Shown here piece after piece: positions 20,512 through 30,089 of a stretch of 45,134 nt of DNA. The stretch lies in the NCBI GenBank assembly GCA_947372965.1, contig CANBVR010000008.1, forward strand, positions 1 to 45,134, written 5' to 3'. The DNA comes from Actinomycetota bacterium (lineage in GTDB: Bacteria > Actinomycetota > Actinomycetes > Nanopelagicales > Nanopelagicaceae). Made by a program: the position numbers and the translations under genes. The notes under the pieces were generated by a model. It searched no databases and was not told the origin of the DNA. It saw only the letters and a list, made by a program, of their open reading frames with translations. Each line of letters begins with the position of its first letter. Within the stretch, counting starts at the first letter, position 1.

Positions 20512-21671
20512 GTTTCCTCGGAATTATTGCCTTTGTAATTGCATTGCTTTTTTCTGTGATGGTTCATGAGTTTGGCCATTACCTAACCGCCAAAAAGTTC
20601 CATATGAAAGTGACTGAATTTTTCTTAGGTTTTGGTAAGAGAATCTGGTCTTTTCAAAAGGGCGAGACGGAGTTTGGCCTAAAGGCGATCCCAGCCGGTG
20701 GGTATTGTCGAATCGTTGGCATGTCCGTTACTGAAGAGTTGAGTGATGACGATAAGCCACGTGCCTTTTACCGAGCATCAGCAACTAAACGATTAATAGT
20801 CCTAGGTGCTGGATCTTTTCTACATTTTGTCTTGGGTTTCTTAATCCTTGCAATTTTGCTCGGGGGAGTTGGCGTTACTGCCGTAACTAACAAAATTGGC
20901 GACGTGGTTGCAAAATCACCCGCAGCAACTGCTGGGCTTTTAAAGGGCGATGAGATCACAAGTATTAATGGAAATAAAGTTACGGAATGGAGCCAAGCAG
21001 TAAAAGCAATTCGAACTTCTGGCGGAAAGGAAATAACACTGACTATTTTACGTAATGGAAATAGTCAAGATATTTTGGTTACACCGGAGGTAAAAGTAGC
21101 GAAGGATTCTGTAACAAATAAAGATATTAAAATCGGTGTTATTGGGGTAATGAATACTCTCGGAACCAAGCGACTAGGTCCGATAGCCACAATTAAAAAT
21201 AGTGGAACTCTGACTTGGTCCTTGATGAAAAATAGCGTTACCTCCCTTATCTCACTTCCTACAAAGATTCCGGCTTTAGTTCGGCAAACTTTTGGTAAAG
21301 AAAAGCGAGACTCAACTGGCCTAGTTGGAGTAGTAGGAGTCGCTCGCGTTAGCGCTCAAAATGCTAGTGATCCACATTTGAAGACTCGCGAGAAGTTTTC
21401 CACCTTCCTAATAATCATTGCGAGCTTAAATATATTTGTCGGAATTTTTAATTTGCTCCCACTTCTCCCACTCGATGGTGGTCATATGCTCATCGCCGTA
21501 ATCGATGGTTTTCGTAGATGGAAGGCGCGACGTAAAGGCGCAGCGGCCCCAGCCGAATTTGATTTAGAGAGACTCATGCCACTTACCATCACAGTTTTTG
21601 CCATTTTGGCAGCCTTATCTCTGCTTTTGCTCGCTGCCGATATCTTCCATCCAATAAATCTGAGCCAGTAA
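20508..21671 (+). CDS. rseP: Site-2 intramembrane zinc metalloprotease (RseP/Rip1 type, M50)
   Basis: A 387-residue membrane protease with the zinc site HEFGH at residues 20-24 in the first helix, a PDZ domain at about residues 125-200 (AATAGLLKGDEITSING) and the C-terminal LPLDGGH motif near residue 320. It cleaves membrane proteins such as anti-sigma factors after a first cut on the outer face. In Mycobacterium the homologue is Rip1. The place between dxr and ispG is conserved in Actinobacteria. It is translationally coupled to dxr by ATGA. Confidence 0.94.
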   Translation: MSFLGIIAFVIALLFSVMVHEFGHYLTAKKFHMKVTEFFLGFGKRIWSFQKGETEFGLKAIPAGGYCRIVGMSVTEELSDDDKPRAFYRASATKRLIVLGAGSFLHFVLGFLILAILLGGVGVTAVTNKIGDVVAKSPAATAGLLKGDEITSINGNKVTEWSQAVKAIRTSGGKEITLTILRNGNSQDILVTPEVKVAKDSVTNKDIKIGVIGVMNTLGTKRLGPIATIKNSGTLTWSLMKNSVTSLISLPTKIPALVRQTFGKEKRDSTGLVGVVGVARVSAQNASDPHLKTREKFSTFLIIIASLNIFVGIFNLLPLLPLDGGHMLIAVIDGFRRWKARRKGAAAPAEFDLERLMPLTITVFAILAALSLLLLAADIFHPINLSQ

Positions 21672-21673
21672 TC

Positions 21674-21679
21674 TAGAAT
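21674..21679 (+). promoter_or_regulatory. Candidate -10 hexamer of a leaderless ispG transcript
   Basis: TAGAAT ends exactly 6 bases before the ispG ATG and begins 3 bases after the rseP stop codon. There is no Shine-Dalgarno site. Confidence 0.48.
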
Positions 21680-21685
21680 GCAACC

Positions 21686-22837
21686 ATGGTAAATCTTGGA
21701 ATGCCCGGAGCCCCATTGCCAACGCTCGCGCCAAGGCGCAAGAGCAGGCAGCTCAAAGTAGGTTCCGTACTAGTCGGTGGCGATGCACCAGTTAGCGTGC
21801 AATCAATGTGCACAACGCTAACTTCCGATGTCAATGCAACCCTTCAACAAATTGCAGAACTTACCGCTTCGGGATGTCAGATTGTTCGCGTGGCAGTTCC
21901 AAGTCAAGATGATGCAGATGCATTGGCGCAGATTGCTAAGAAGTCACAGATTCCGGTTATTGCAGATATTCACTTCCAACCAAAATATATATTTGCCGCA
22001 ATTGATGCTGGTTGCGCCGCAGTTCGCGTAAACCCAGGAAATATCAAACAATTTGATGACAAGGTTAAAGAAGTTGCAAAGGCTGCCGGAGATGCCGGAA
22101 TTCCAATTCGTATTGGCGTTAATGCCGGTTCACTAGATCCACGCCTCCTTGCTAAATACGGCAAGGCAACACCAGAAGCGCTTGCAGAATCTGCACTTTG
22201 GGAGGCTTCACTATTTGAAGAGCATGGTTTTTCAGATATAAAAATTTCCGTTAAGCACCACGATCCCGTAACAATGGTTCAGGCTTACCGCTTACTTGCA
22301 GCTAAATGTGACTACCCGTTGCACCTTGGTGTCACCGAAGCTGGCCCAATTTTCCAAGGCACGATCAAGTCAGCTACTGCATTTGGAATTCTTCTCTCAG
22401 AAGGAATCGGTGACACGATTCGTGTTTCACTTTCCGCGCCACCAGTGGAAGAGGTAAAAGTTGGTATTTCTATTCTTGAATCTCTAAATCTTCGCCAACG
22501 TAAACTTGAAATCGTTTCATGCCCATCATGTGGTCGCGCACAAGTCGATGTTTATACCTTGGCCGAGAAAGTTCAGGCTGGTCTTCAAGGAATGACTGTG
22601 CCACTTCGAGTTGCGGTTATGGGTTGTGTAGTAAATGGGCCAGGTGAAGCTCGCGAGGCAGATCTTGGAGTTGCCTCAGGAAATGGCAAAGGTCAGATCT
22701 TTGTTAAAGGTGAAGTAATTAAGACTGTTCCCGAGAGCCAAATTGTCGAAACTCTAATTGAAGAAGCGATGCGATTGGCCGAAGAGATGGAGGCCGCTGG
22801 CGTTGAAAGTGGCACTCCTTCGGTTACCACCAAATAA
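21686..22837 (+). CDS. ispG: 4-hydroxy-3-methylbut-2-enyl diphosphate synthase (flavodoxin)
   Basis: A 383-residue [4Fe-4S] enzyme of the MEP pathway, reducing methylerythritol cyclodiphosphate to HMBPP. The cluster ligands are in SCPSCGR (about residues 277-283) and [14 protein letters not shown] (about residue 314). The N-terminal TIM-barrel signature [14 protein letters not shown] is clear. With dxr two genes upstream it covers two steps of the pathway. The protein has an acidic C-terminal tail. Confidence 0.96.
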   Translation: MVNLGMPGAPLPTLAPRRKSRQLKVGSVLVGGDAPVSVQSMCTTLTSDVNATLQQIAELTASGCQIVRVAVPSQDDADALAQIAKKSQIPVIADIHFQPKYIFAAIDAGCAAVRVNPGNIKQFDDKVKEVAKAAGDAGIPIRIGVNAGSLDPRLLAKYGKATPEALAESALWEASLFEEHGFSDIKISVKHHDPVTMVQAYRLLAAKCDYPLHLGVTEAGPIFQGTIKSATAFGILLSEGIGDTIRVSLSAPPVEEVKVGISILESLNLRQRKLEIVSCPSCGRAQVDVYTLAEKVQAGLQGMTVPLRVAVMGCVVNGPGEAREADLGVASGNGKGQIFVKGEVIKTVPESQIVETLIEEAMRLAEEMEAAGVESGTPSVTTK

Positions 22838-22842
22838 TTAGA

Positions 22843-22848
22843 TAAGGT
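22843..22848 (+). promoter_or_regulatory. Candidate -10 hexamer of a leaderless proS transcript
   Basis: TAAGGT ends 6 bases before the proS ATG. The AAGG inside it could instead act as a weak ribosome site, so this example is less decisive than the TAGAAT and TAACCT ones. Confidence 0.38.
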
Positions 22849-22854
22849 TCGTAC

Positions 22855-24585
22855 ATGTTAAAGATGTCTACCCTGTTGCTGCGCACACTTCGTGACGATC
22901 CAGCAGATGCAGAGGTAGCAAGCCACCGTCTCTTAGTTAGAGCTGGTTATGTAAGGCGAATTGCCGCTGGTATTTATTCTTGGCTACCACTTGGTTACAT
23001 CACCTACCGAAATATTGAAAAAATTGTTCGCGAAGAGATGGACGCCGCCGGATTCCAAGAAGTTCATTTTCCAGCAATGTTGCCTAAAGAACCTTATGAA
23101 AAAACAAATCGCTGGGATGAATATGGCGATGACCTTTTTAGGTTACAAGATCGTCGAAAGAATGATTATCTCTTAGGACCAACGCACGAAGAGATGTTCA
23201 CCTTAATGGTAAAGGGCGAATATTCTTCTTATAAGGATTTGCCATTATCGATCTACCAAATTCAAACAAAATTCCGTGATGAGACTAGACCGCGCTCTGG
23301 AATTATTCGTGGCCGGGAATTTGTGATGAAGGATTCTTACTCATTTGATTTAGATGATGAGGGCTTAGCTATCTCTTACGAGAAGCATCGTGCGGCATAC
23401 ATAAAGACCTTTACTCGACTTGGCCTAAAGTTCAATATCGTTTCAGCAGTTTCGGGTGCCATGGGAGGTTCACGTTCCGAAGAATTTTTAGCGCCTTGCA
23501 GTACTGGTGAAGATACTTATGTTCTTTGCGAGAAATGTGGCTACGCTGCAAATGTTGAGGCCATGGTTACAAAGGTTGCACCATATTCAGGTTCTACGCC
23601 AAGTGCGCCCGAGGTATTTGATTCACCAAACACCCCAACTATCGATACTTTAGTTGAATTACTTAATACAAAATTTGGGCCGGGTCATAAGGGTTCTGAC
23701 ACCTTGAAAAATGTAATGCTGATGGCAGATAAGAAAGCCATTTCAGTTCTAGTTCCTGGTGATCGCGAAGTTGATCTAAAGCGCCTGCAAGCAAATATGC
23801 CCGGCGTAAAAGAAATACGTGTTTTTGAAGATGCAGACTTTGCAAAATTCCCGGGCCTTGTTAAGGGTTATATCGGTCCTCAAGATGCGAAGAAAAATGG
23901 AATTGAAGTTTTAGCTGATCCAAGAATTGTTGTTGGTTCACACTGGATTACTGGTGCAAATGTTAAAGATCAGCATGTTCGCTTCTTAACAAACGGCCGT
24001 GACTTTGCAGTAGATCGCTATATCGAAGCGGCAGAAGTACGCGCTGGTGACACTTGCCCAGAGTGCGCAACTCCTGTAATCATCGATCGCGCAATTGAAA
24101 TTGGACATATCTTTCAACTCGGACGTAAATATGCCCAAGCTCTTGATCTGACTGTTTTAGATAAAGATGGAAAATCTCGCGTTGTAACTATGGGCTCCTA
24201 TGGAATTGGAGTTTCTCGCGCAGTGGCAGCGATTGCAGAGCAAACACATGATGAAATTGGATTGTCCTGGCCAAGAGAGGTTGCACCTGCTGATGTTCAC
24301 ATCATTGCAACAGGCAAAGAGGACGAAGTATTTAAAACTGCGCAGACTTTGGCAGAAGATCTGGAAGAGAAAGGCCTTCGGATCATGTTTGACGATCGCC
24401 GGGATCCAAGTGCGGGAGTTAAATTTAAGGATTCTGAGTTGATAGGAATTCCATTTATCGTTGTTGTTGGAAAGGCACTTGCAGAAGGAAAAGTTGAATT
24501 TCGAATCCGCAAGAGTGGCGAGAAGCAGGAGATTGAGTTACTTAAAGCAGTCTCTGCAATTTACGCAGCAGTAACTGCAAGTTAA
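22855..24585 (+). CDS. proS: Prolyl-tRNA synthetase (bacterial type)
   Basis: A 576-residue class II aminoacyl-tRNA synthetase. Motif 2 lies around [21 protein letters not shown], the catalytic motif 3 around [14 protein letters not shown], and an inserted editing-type domain spans roughly residues 230-390. The C-terminal anticodon-binding domain starts near [13 protein letters not shown]. The insertion and the length match bacterial-type ProRS, which edits alanyl-tRNA(Pro). It follows ispG, as in many Actinobacteria. Confidence 0.96.
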   Translation: MLKMSTLLLRTLRDDPADAEVASHRLLVRAGYVRRIAAGIYSWLPLGYITYRNIEKIVREEMDAAGFQEVHFPAMLPKEPYEKTNRWDEYGDDLFRLQDRRKNDYLLGPTHEEMFTLMVKGEYSSYKDLPLSIYQIQTKFRDETRPRSGIIRGREFVMKDSYSFDLDDEGLAISYEKHRAAYIKTFTRLGLKFNIVSAVSGAMGGSRSEEFLAPCSTGEDTYVLCEKCGYAANVEAMVTKVAPYSGSTPSAPEVFDSPNTPTIDTLVELLNTKFGPGHKGSDTLKNVMLMADKKAISVLVPGDREVDLKRLQANMPGVKEIRVFEDADFAKFPGLVKGYIGPQDAKKNGIEVLADPRIVVGSHWITGANVKDQHVRFLTNGRDFAVDRYIEAAEVRAGDTCPECATPVIIDRAIEIGHIFQLGRKYAQALDLTVLDKDGKSRVVTMGSYGIGVSRAVAAIAEQTHDEIGLSWPREVAPADVHIIATGKEDEVFKTAQTLAEDLEEKGLRIMFDDRRDPSAGVKFKDSELIGIPFIVVVGKALAEGKVEFRIRKSGEKQEIELLKAVSAIYAAVTAS

Positions 24586-24589
24586 TTAA

Positions 24590-25357
24590 ATGAGCTTGGC
24601 AACCTGGCTCTTTCTTGCTCTTGGTGCAGGATTTGCTGGATTCGTTGATGCCGTTGCAGGAGGCGGTGGACTTGTTCAACTTCCAACTCTCTTAATTGGA
24701 ATCTCCGATAAGCCAATTCCACTAATTTTGGGCACAAATAAAGTTCCCTCAATATTTGGAACGAGTTCAGCAGCAATCTCTTACTTTAAGAAAGTTAAAC
24801 CAGATTTACGCCTAACCTCTTATATGGCGATCCCAGCCTTTATTGGTTCGGCATCTGGCGCCAGACTTGCTGCTTCTTTTCCCAAAGAGTTTTTTCGCCC
24901 ACTTATAGTTTTCTTGCTAGTTTGTGTGGCGCTCTATATTTGGAAGAAGCCCGAACTTGGCCTCTATGAAAAGTTGCGTTTCACCTCAAAAAAGCGCCAC
25001 TTAATCGTGAGCGCCCTCGGCCTGACAATTGGCTTTTATGACGGAATTTTTGGTCCCGGCACTGGAACATTTTTAGTCTTCTTATTAGTTGGTTTAGTCG
25101 GGTATGCCTTTTTGAAGGCATCAGCGACTGCCAAATTGGTAAATATCGCTACAAATCTTGGAGCGATTATTTCATTTCAAATTACTGGCCATATCTGGTG
25201 GCGCTTAGGTTTGGTGCTGGCAATAGCAAATGTGACGGGGGCAATTATTGGATCCCGACTTGCAATAAGAGGTGGTTCTCCTTTGGTTCGAAAAGTTTTC
25301 TTGCTGGTAACGACAATTCTGATTGCGAAAGTGGGTTATGATTGGCTTGTTAGTTAA
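24590..25357 (+). CDS. TauE/SafE-family membrane transporter
   Basis: A 255-residue protein with about seven to eight hydrophobic segments and the family features GFVDAVAGGGGLVQLPTLL near the N-terminus and GFYDGIFGPGTGTFLVFLL in the middle. These paired glycine-rich repeats define the TauE/SafE (DUF81) group. Characterised members export or import sulfite, sulfoacetate or other small organic anions, but the substrate cannot be read from sequence. It starts 4 bases after proS with no ribosome site, so it is probably co-translated. Confidence 0.85.
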   Translation: MSLATWLFLALGAGFAGFVDAVAGGGGLVQLPTLLIGISDKPIPLILGTNKVPSIFGTSSAAISYFKKVKPDLRLTSYMAIPAFIGSASGARLAASFPKEFFRPLIVFLLVCVALYIWKKPELGLYEKLRFTSKKRHLIVSALGLTIGFYDGIFGPGTGTFLVFLLVGLVGYAFLKASATAKLVNIATNLGAIISFQITGHIWWRLGLVLAIANVTGAIIGSRLAIRGGSPLVRKVFLLVTTILIAKVGYDWLVS

Positions 25358-25381
25358 GAACTTAATATAGAAAGGCCGAAA

Positions 25382-25825
25382 ATGCCGATGGAGAAAGTTA
25401 AAGCCGAGATCATGGCCGTTATTGAGCCGATTATTCGTGCAACTGGAAATTATTTAGAAGATCTAACCATTCAAAGCGCAGGAAAGCGCAGAATGATCAC
25501 AATTATTGTCGATGGTGATTCTCACCTAAATCTCGATCAAGTGACTGTAATAACCAAAGAGATCTCTGAAGTTATTGAAAATTTGCAGACACTTGGAGAT
25601 ATTCCTTTTACTCTCGAAGTAACCTCCCCTGGAATAGATCGTCCGCTAACTTTGCCCCGCCACTGGCGTAAAAACTTAGGCCACCTTGTTTCAATTTCTC
25701 TTCTAGATGGTTCTGAAGTTAAAGGGCGCATCGGAGAAGCCACCGAAGTAGATGCCATTATCGATGAATCCAAAATTTCTTATTCAGATATTAAGAAAGC
25801 TGTTCTGGAAGTTGAGTTCAAATGA
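25382..25825 (+). CDS. rimP: Ribosome maturation factor RimP
   Basis: A 147-residue RimP, needed for 30S maturation. The N-terminal domain contains GNYLEDLTIQSAGKRRMITIIVDGD and the segment LEVTSPGIDRPLT is diagnostic of the family. GAAAGG lies 6 bases before the ATG at 25382; a second ATG at 25388 is possible. It overlaps nusA by ATGA, the standard rimP-nusA order. Confidence 0.94.
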   Translation: MPMEKVKAEIMAVIEPIIRATGNYLEDLTIQSAGKRRMITIIVDGDSHLNLDQVTVITKEISEVIENLQTLGDIPFTLEVTSPGIDRPLTLPRHWRKNLGHLVSISLLDGSEVKGRIGEATEVDAIIDESKISYSDIKKAVLEVEFK

Positions 25826-26874
25826 GCGTAGATGTTCAAGCGCTAATTGATCTAACGATTGTTCGTCAGATTCCACTTGAGAAAATGATTAGTTTTATCG
25901 AGAATGCTGTCACTGAAAGTTATCGCGAACTTCCAGATGCAAAGCCGCAAGGACGTGCGGTCTTAAATCGAGATACCGGCGAGATCGCAATTCATGTTCC
26001 ACTATTCGATGAGGCGGGAATTTATACCGAGACCGTAGTCGATGAACCCGAGGATTTTGATCGCACCATTAAATCAATTGTACGTAAAGAGATAAAGCAG
26101 CGGATGCGTGCGCAAAATGATGCCGGAATTGTCGAAGAATTTTCTGGGAATGTTGGAGATGTAATCTCCGGAATTATCCAGCAAGGTCGTGATGCAACAA
26201 TGGTTTACGTTGACTTAGGTAAAGTTGAAGGAATTATTCCGCCTACAGAACAAGTTATCGGCGAGAAATATCTTCACGGCCAACGGATTAAAGCATTTGT
26301 GGTTGAAGTAAAGCAAGGCCTAAAAGGTCCAGAAGTTCTTCTATCTAGAACTCATCCACTCTTGGTAAAACAGTTATTTACATTAGAAGTGCCAGAACTA
26401 AAAGATGGAATTGTTGAAATTGTTGGAGTCTCTCGCGAGGCTGGGGCTCGAAGCAAAGTCTCTGTTAGATCTCACCGCGCTGGCGTTAGTCCAAAGGGCG
26501 CGCTAATTGGTCCGGTTGGTGCGAGAGCTAAAGCTGTTATGGATGAGCTAAATGGCGAGAAGATTGACATCGTTGATTATTCAGAAAACCCTGCGGTTTA
26601 CGTTGCTAATGCATTGGCACCTGCGAGAGTTACGAGTTGTGAAGTTGTAGATCTGGAAAGTAAATCTGCAAAAGTTATCGTTCCTGATTACCAACTTTCA
26701 CTGGCTATTGGAAAAGATGGACAAAATGCCAGATTGGCAGCGCGCCTAACAGGTTGGCGTATTGATATTCACCCAGACAATCCGGTGGAACGAATTGCCA
26801 AACCTAAGCCGATTTTGCCTGAGGATATGCTCTCCGATGAGTCCGAATTAGAGCCCTCAGAGGAGATGGAGTAG
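25822..26874 (+). CDS. nusA: Transcription termination/antitermination factor NusA
   Basis: A 350-residue NusA with an N-terminal RNA polymerase-binding domain (residues about 1-105), an S1 domain (about 110-175, GDVISGIIQQGRDATMVYVDLG), and tandem KH domains (SVRSHRAGVSPKGALIGPVG; then LSLAIGKDGQNARLAARLTGWRI). It lacks the C-terminal acidic repeats of proteobacterial NusA but has a short acidic tail. It modulates pausing, termination and antitermination. It is coupled to rimP by ATGA. Confidence 0.96.
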   Translation: MSVDVQALIDLTIVRQIPLEKMISFIENAVTESYRELPDAKPQGRAVLNRDTGEIAIHVPLFDEAGIYTETVVDEPEDFDRTIKSIVRKEIKQRMRAQNDAGIVEEFSGNVGDVISGIIQQGRDATMVYVDLGKVEGIIPPTEQVIGEKYLHGQRIKAFVVEVKQGLKGPEVLLSRTHPLLVKQLFTLEVPELKDGIVEIVGVSREAGARSKVSVRSHRAGVSPKGALIGPVGARAKAVMDELNGEKIDIVDYSENPAVYVANALAPARVTSCEVVDLESKSAKVIVPDYQLSLAIGKDGQNARLAARLTGWRIDIHPDNPVERIAKPKPILPEDMLSDESELEPSEEME

Positions 26875-26880
26875 TCTTAC

Positions 26881-26910
26881 CCCCATCAGTTCCCATCAGT
26901 TCTCATCAGT
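26881..26910 (+). repeat. Three tandem 10-base repeats between nusA and ylxR
   Basis: Three imperfect units, CCCCATCAGT, TCCCATCAGT and TCTCATCAGT, fill most of the 57-base gap. CCCCC at the left edge (26880-26884) can pair with GGGGG at 26919-26923 just before the ylxR ATG, placing the repeats in the loop and covering the likely ribosome site. Confidence 0.6.
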
Positions 26911-26931
26911 GTGTAGGCGGGGGATATGTAA

Positions 26932-27180
26932 ATGCCGATTCCGATTCGGAGCTGCATCGCATGTCGCAAGTCAACAAATTGGTGCGAACTACTTCGAGTA
27001 GTAGCGATAGAAGGTCAGGTAACCCCAGACCCCAATCGTCGCAAAGGTGGTCGAGGAGCTTGGTTGCATCGAGAGTGTCTCGAAACAGCAAAGCATCGCA
27101 GATCATTTCAGCGGGCCTTTAGAACAGATGAAAATCTTTCTACGCAACTGCTGGAGAAGTACCTCAAGGAATTGCACTAA
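26932..27180 (+). CDS. ylxR: YlxR-family RNA-binding protein (RnpM)
   Basis: An 82-residue basic protein of the YlxR/DUF448 family. RSCIACRKS near the N-terminus and the GRGAWLHREC motif identify it. Homologues bind nucleic acid, and in Bacillus the protein has been linked to the RNase P RNA (RnpM). It stands between nusA and infB as in most Gram-positives. GGGGG 8 bases before the ATG is the only candidate ribosome site and may be masked by an upstream C run. Confidence 0.92.
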   Translation: MPIPIRSCIACRKSTNWCELLRVVAIEGQVTPDPNRRKGGRGAWLHRECLETAKHRRSFQRAFRTDENLSTQLLEKYLKELH

Positions 27181-27199
27181 TTAAGCACCGTGCTTAATT
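27179..27199 (+). repeat. Perfect 21-base palindrome overlapping the ylxR stop codon
   Basis: AATTAAGCAC-C-GTGCTTAATT is a perfect inverted repeat with a single-base centre; as RNA it gives an 8-9 base-pair stem. It overlaps the ylxR stop. It is not followed by a T tract, so it is more likely a processing, stabilising or regulatory site than an efficient terminator. Confidence 0.5.
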
Positions 27200-27252
27200 A
27201 TTTAGAAGGAGCGAAAGCTAAATCTATGAACTCTAAAAAGGTTACAAAGTAA

Positions 27253-27275
27253 TCATGAGCGCCCAACGCTCATGA
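27253..27275 (+). promoter_or_regulatory. Perfect hairpin in the infB leader
   Basis: TCATGAGCG-CCCAA-CGCTCATGA gives a 9-base-pair perfect stem with a 5-base loop, 70 bases before the infB start. It begins on the base after the TAA of a possible short upstream reading frame (GTG 27190 or ATG 27226 to TAA 27250-27252). No T tract follows. Confidence 0.5.
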
Positions 27276-27344
27276 GTAAGTCATCTATTTAGGCTCCAAC
27301 TACTAAACGTGGGGGCCTCCCAAGAGCAAGACAGGAAGGCAACT

Positions 27345-30086
27345 GTGGCAAAGGTCCGCGTTTACGAATTAGCAAAAGAGATCGGTTTAGAGAGCAAAGA
27401 GCTCCTCGCAAAGTTACAAGAAGTAGGCGAGTTCGTCCGATCAGCATCATCAACGGTAGAAGCACCTGTTGTGCGAAAGTTGATGGAGAAATTTCCAGAG
27501 TTAGAAGCAGCCAAGGCTGCTGCTGCGCAACCAAAACCAGCAAAGAAAACTGCTGCTAAGAAAACTACCGCCAAGAAGAGCGCCGTACCAAGCGCCGAAG
27601 AAATTGAAGCCGCCCTTGCACAACTTCCAGAGGGAACACGTGAGCAATTAGCAAAGGCGCAAGAAACAAAGGAAGCGATTGCTGCATCTGAAGTACCAGT
27701 TGCACCTGCTGCTCCGATATCACCAGATTCAACATCAAGTGATTTACCAAAAGCTGCCGCACCTAAACCAGCTGGAAATAATCCTTTTTCAAGTGGTACC
27801 TCAGCAATTCCAAATTTACCGAGACCACCACGTCCTGCGGGTAACAATCCATTTGGTGGAACCAGTGGTGCAATTCCACGTCCACCTGCACAACGCCCAC
27901 TTCGTCCAGGTGAACGACCACCAATGTCTGGCGCACGTCCAGGTTCTGTACGTCCAGGTTTTGCAGCGCGTCCACAAACAGGTCGTCCAGGTGGCGCACC
28001 AGGTTCTTCAACTCGTCCAGGCGGTGCGGGTGGACCAGGTGGAGCAACCGGCGCACCAGGAAGTTCGCCTTATCGCACACCAGCACCTGGTGGTGCACCA
28101 GCAAACACAGGTGGAAATAGTTTTGGCGGCAAAGGTGGTGGACGTCATCAACGTGGCGGCGCTGCTGGAGCATTCGGTAAGCAAGGTGGAAAATCTCGCA
28201 AAGCGCACAAGAGCAAGAAAGCGCTGCGTGAAGAGTTCGACAATATGGCGGCACCATCACTTGGTGGCGCAGTTATTCCACACGGTGATGGCAAGACAAC
28301 AATTAGATTGCGCCGCGGCGCGACCCTTATGGACTTCGCCGAAAAGATTGGTGGCGATCCAGCAGCGCTAGTTTCAGCGCTTTTCCACTTAGGTGAAATG
28401 GTTACCGCAACTCAATCAGTTGATGAAGATACATTCACGCTTTTAGGTGGCGAACTTGGTTACCAAATTCAAGTAGTTAGCCCAGAAGATGAAGATCGTG
28501 AACTTCTTCAGGAGTTCGATATCAACCTTGATCAAGAACTAGAAGATATTGACGAGGCAGATCTAGTTGTGCGCTCGCCAATTGTTACCGTAATGGGCCA
28601 CGTTGACCACGGTAAAACAAGTCTCTTGGATGCCATTCGTAAGACCGAAGCCGCACGTGGCGAGGCTGGTGGAATCACGCAGCACATTGGTGCTTACCAA
28701 ATTCACCATGATCACAACGGCGAAAATCGAGCGATCACCTTTATTGATACACCGGGTCATGAAGCGTTCACCGCTATGCGTGCTCGCGGTGCGAAGGTAA
28801 CTGATATCGCGGTCCTAGTTGTTGCAGCTGATGATGGAGTAATGCCTCAGACAATTGAGGCGCTAAATCACGCGCAAGCAGCTGATGTTCCAATCGTTGT
28901 GGCAGTAAACAAGATTGATAAAGAAGGCGCTAATCCAGACAAGATTCGTCAGCAATTGACTGAATACAATTTGATTGCCGAAGAATATGGTGGGGACACT
29001 ATGTTCATTAATGTATCTGCAAAGTCAGGAAATGGAATCGATGAATTAATCGATGCAATTCTCCTGGTTGCAGATGCGGCTATTGATCTTCGTGCAATTG
29101 CCGATGATGTTGCTCGTGGAGTCGCAATCGAAGCAAATCTCGATAAGGGCCGTGGCCCAGTTGCCACAGTTCTCGTACAACGTGGAACTCTTCGCGTTGG
29201 CGATGCAATTGTTGCCGGCGGTGCATTTGGTCGCGTCCGTGCGATGCTGGATGAAAATGGAAATACGGTTGAAGAAGCCGGTCCATCACGTCCGGTGCAA
29301 GTTCTTGGATTTACCTCCGTTCCCGGAGCTGGCGATACCTTTATGGTTGCCGAAGATGACCGAACTGCAAGACAAATTGCGGAAAAGCGTCAGTTGGCAA
29401 TGCGTAACGCTCTGCTTGCAAAGGCGCGTAAGAAGGTCTCACTTGAAGACTTCATGGAGCAATCAAAGATCTCAACTCTTAACCTCATTATTAAGGGCGA
29501 CGTTTCTGGTTCTGTTGAAGCTTTGGAAGATGCACTTATGCAACTCGACGTTGGAACCGAAGTTGATCTTCGAGTTATCCACCGTGGCGTTGGTGCCATC
29601 ACAAAGGGCGATGTAACTCTTGCTTCGGCGTCGACGGCGGTAATCATCGGCTTTAACGTTAAGCCTGAACCCCAAACCGCAATCTTTGCTGATGCCGAAG
29701 GCGTTGAAATCCGTTTCTACACCGTTATCTACAACGCAATTGAAGAGATCGAAGCTTCACTCAAGGGCTTGCTCAAGCCAGAGTTTGAAGAAGTCACTCT
29801 TGGAAGCGCAGAAGTTCGAGATATTTTCCGTTCAAGCAAGTTTGGAAATATTTCAGGCTGCCTAGTTCAAGATGGAATGATCCGACGAAATGCACTTGCG
29901 CGCACACTTCGCGGTGGCGTTGTTGTTGGAGAAAATCTCAAGGTTGAATCACTTCGTCGATTCAAGGATGATGCAACTGAAGTTAAGGATGGTTTCGAGT
30001 GCGGTATTGGTCTCGGTTCCTTCAAAGACATTCAAGTTGGCGACATTATTCAGACTTATGAGATGCGTGAGAAGAAGCGCGCATAA
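27345..30086 (+). CDS. infB: Translation initiation factor IF-2
   Basis: A 913-residue IF-2. The N-terminal IF2_N domain [20 protein letters not shown] is followed by a Lys/Ala then Pro/Gly/Arg-rich linker (about residues 60-290). The GTPase domain has G1 GHVDHGKT (about 417), G3 DTPGHE (about 468) and G4 NKID (about 522), then the domains that bind fMet-tRNA. I chose GTG 27345, with AGGAAGG 5 bases upstream and the universal [11 protein letters not shown] start, rather than the ORF-track GTG at 27309, whose 12 extra residues match no family feature. It is the main gene of the nusA-infB operon. Confidence 0.95.
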   Translation: MAKVRVYELAKEIGLESKELLAKLQEVGEFVRSASSTVEAPVVRKLMEKFPELEAAKAAAAQPKPAKKTAAKKTTAKKSAVPSAEEIEAALAQLPEGTREQLAKAQETKEAIAASEVPVAPAAPISPDSTSSDLPKAAAPKPAGNNPFSSGTSAIPNLPRPPRPAGNNPFGGTSGAIPRPPAQRPLRPGERPPMSGARPGSVRPGFAARPQTGRPGGAPGSSTRPGGAGGPGGATGAPGSSPYRTPAPGGAPANTGGNSFGGKGGGRHQRGGAAGAFGKQGGKSRKAHKSKKALREEFDNMAAPSLGGAVIPHGDGKTTIRLRRGATLMDFAEKIGGDPAALVSALFHLGEMVTATQSVDEDTFTLLGGELGYQIQVVSPEDEDRELLQEFDINLDQELEDIDEADLVVRSPIVTVMGHVDHGKTSLLDAIRKTEAARGEAGGITQHIGAYQIHHDHNGENRAITFIDTPGHEAFTAMRARGAKVTDIAVLVVAADDGVMPQTIEALNHAQAADVPIVVAVNKIDKEGANPDKIRQQLTEYNLIAEEYGGDTMFINVSAKSGNGIDELIDAILLVADAAIDLRAIADDVARGVAIEANLDKGRGPVATVLVQRGTLRVGDAIVAGGAFGRVRAMLDENGNTVEEAGPSRPVQVLGFTSVPGAGDTFMVAEDDRTARQIAEKRQLAMRNALLAKARKKVSLEDFMEQSKISTLNLIIKGDVSGSVEALEDALMQLDVGTEVDLRVIHRGVGAITKGDVTLASASTAVIIGFNVKPEPQTAIFADAEGVEIRFYTVIYNAIEEIEASLKGLLKPEFEEVTLGSAEVRDIFRSSKFGNISGCLVQDGMIRRNALARTLRGGVVVGENLKVESLRRFKDDATEVKDGFECGIGLGSFKDIQVGDIIQTYEMREKKRA

Positions 30087-30089
30087 CTT

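Noticed and set aside
20058-20579. 173-residue minus-strand frame over the dxr end
   Set aside because: It is antisense to conserved dxr and rseP codons with no domain and no ribosome site; treated as a shadow.
25363-25368. TAATAT as a -10 hexamer for rimP
   Set aside because: Transcription would start at about 25375, downstream of the GAAAGG ribosome site at 25370-25375, so the two cannot both be used; more likely part of the AT-rich gap.
27309-27344. Upstream GTG start for infB
   Set aside because: It adds 12 residues without family match, while GTG 27345 follows AGGAAGG and gives the universal [11 protein letters not shown] start.
27679-28371. 230-residue + frame within infB (His/Val/Gln rich)
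   Set aside because: It overlaps the repetitive Pro/Gly linker of IF-2 in another frame; its length comes from repeated CCAGGT-type codons, with no recognisable domain.
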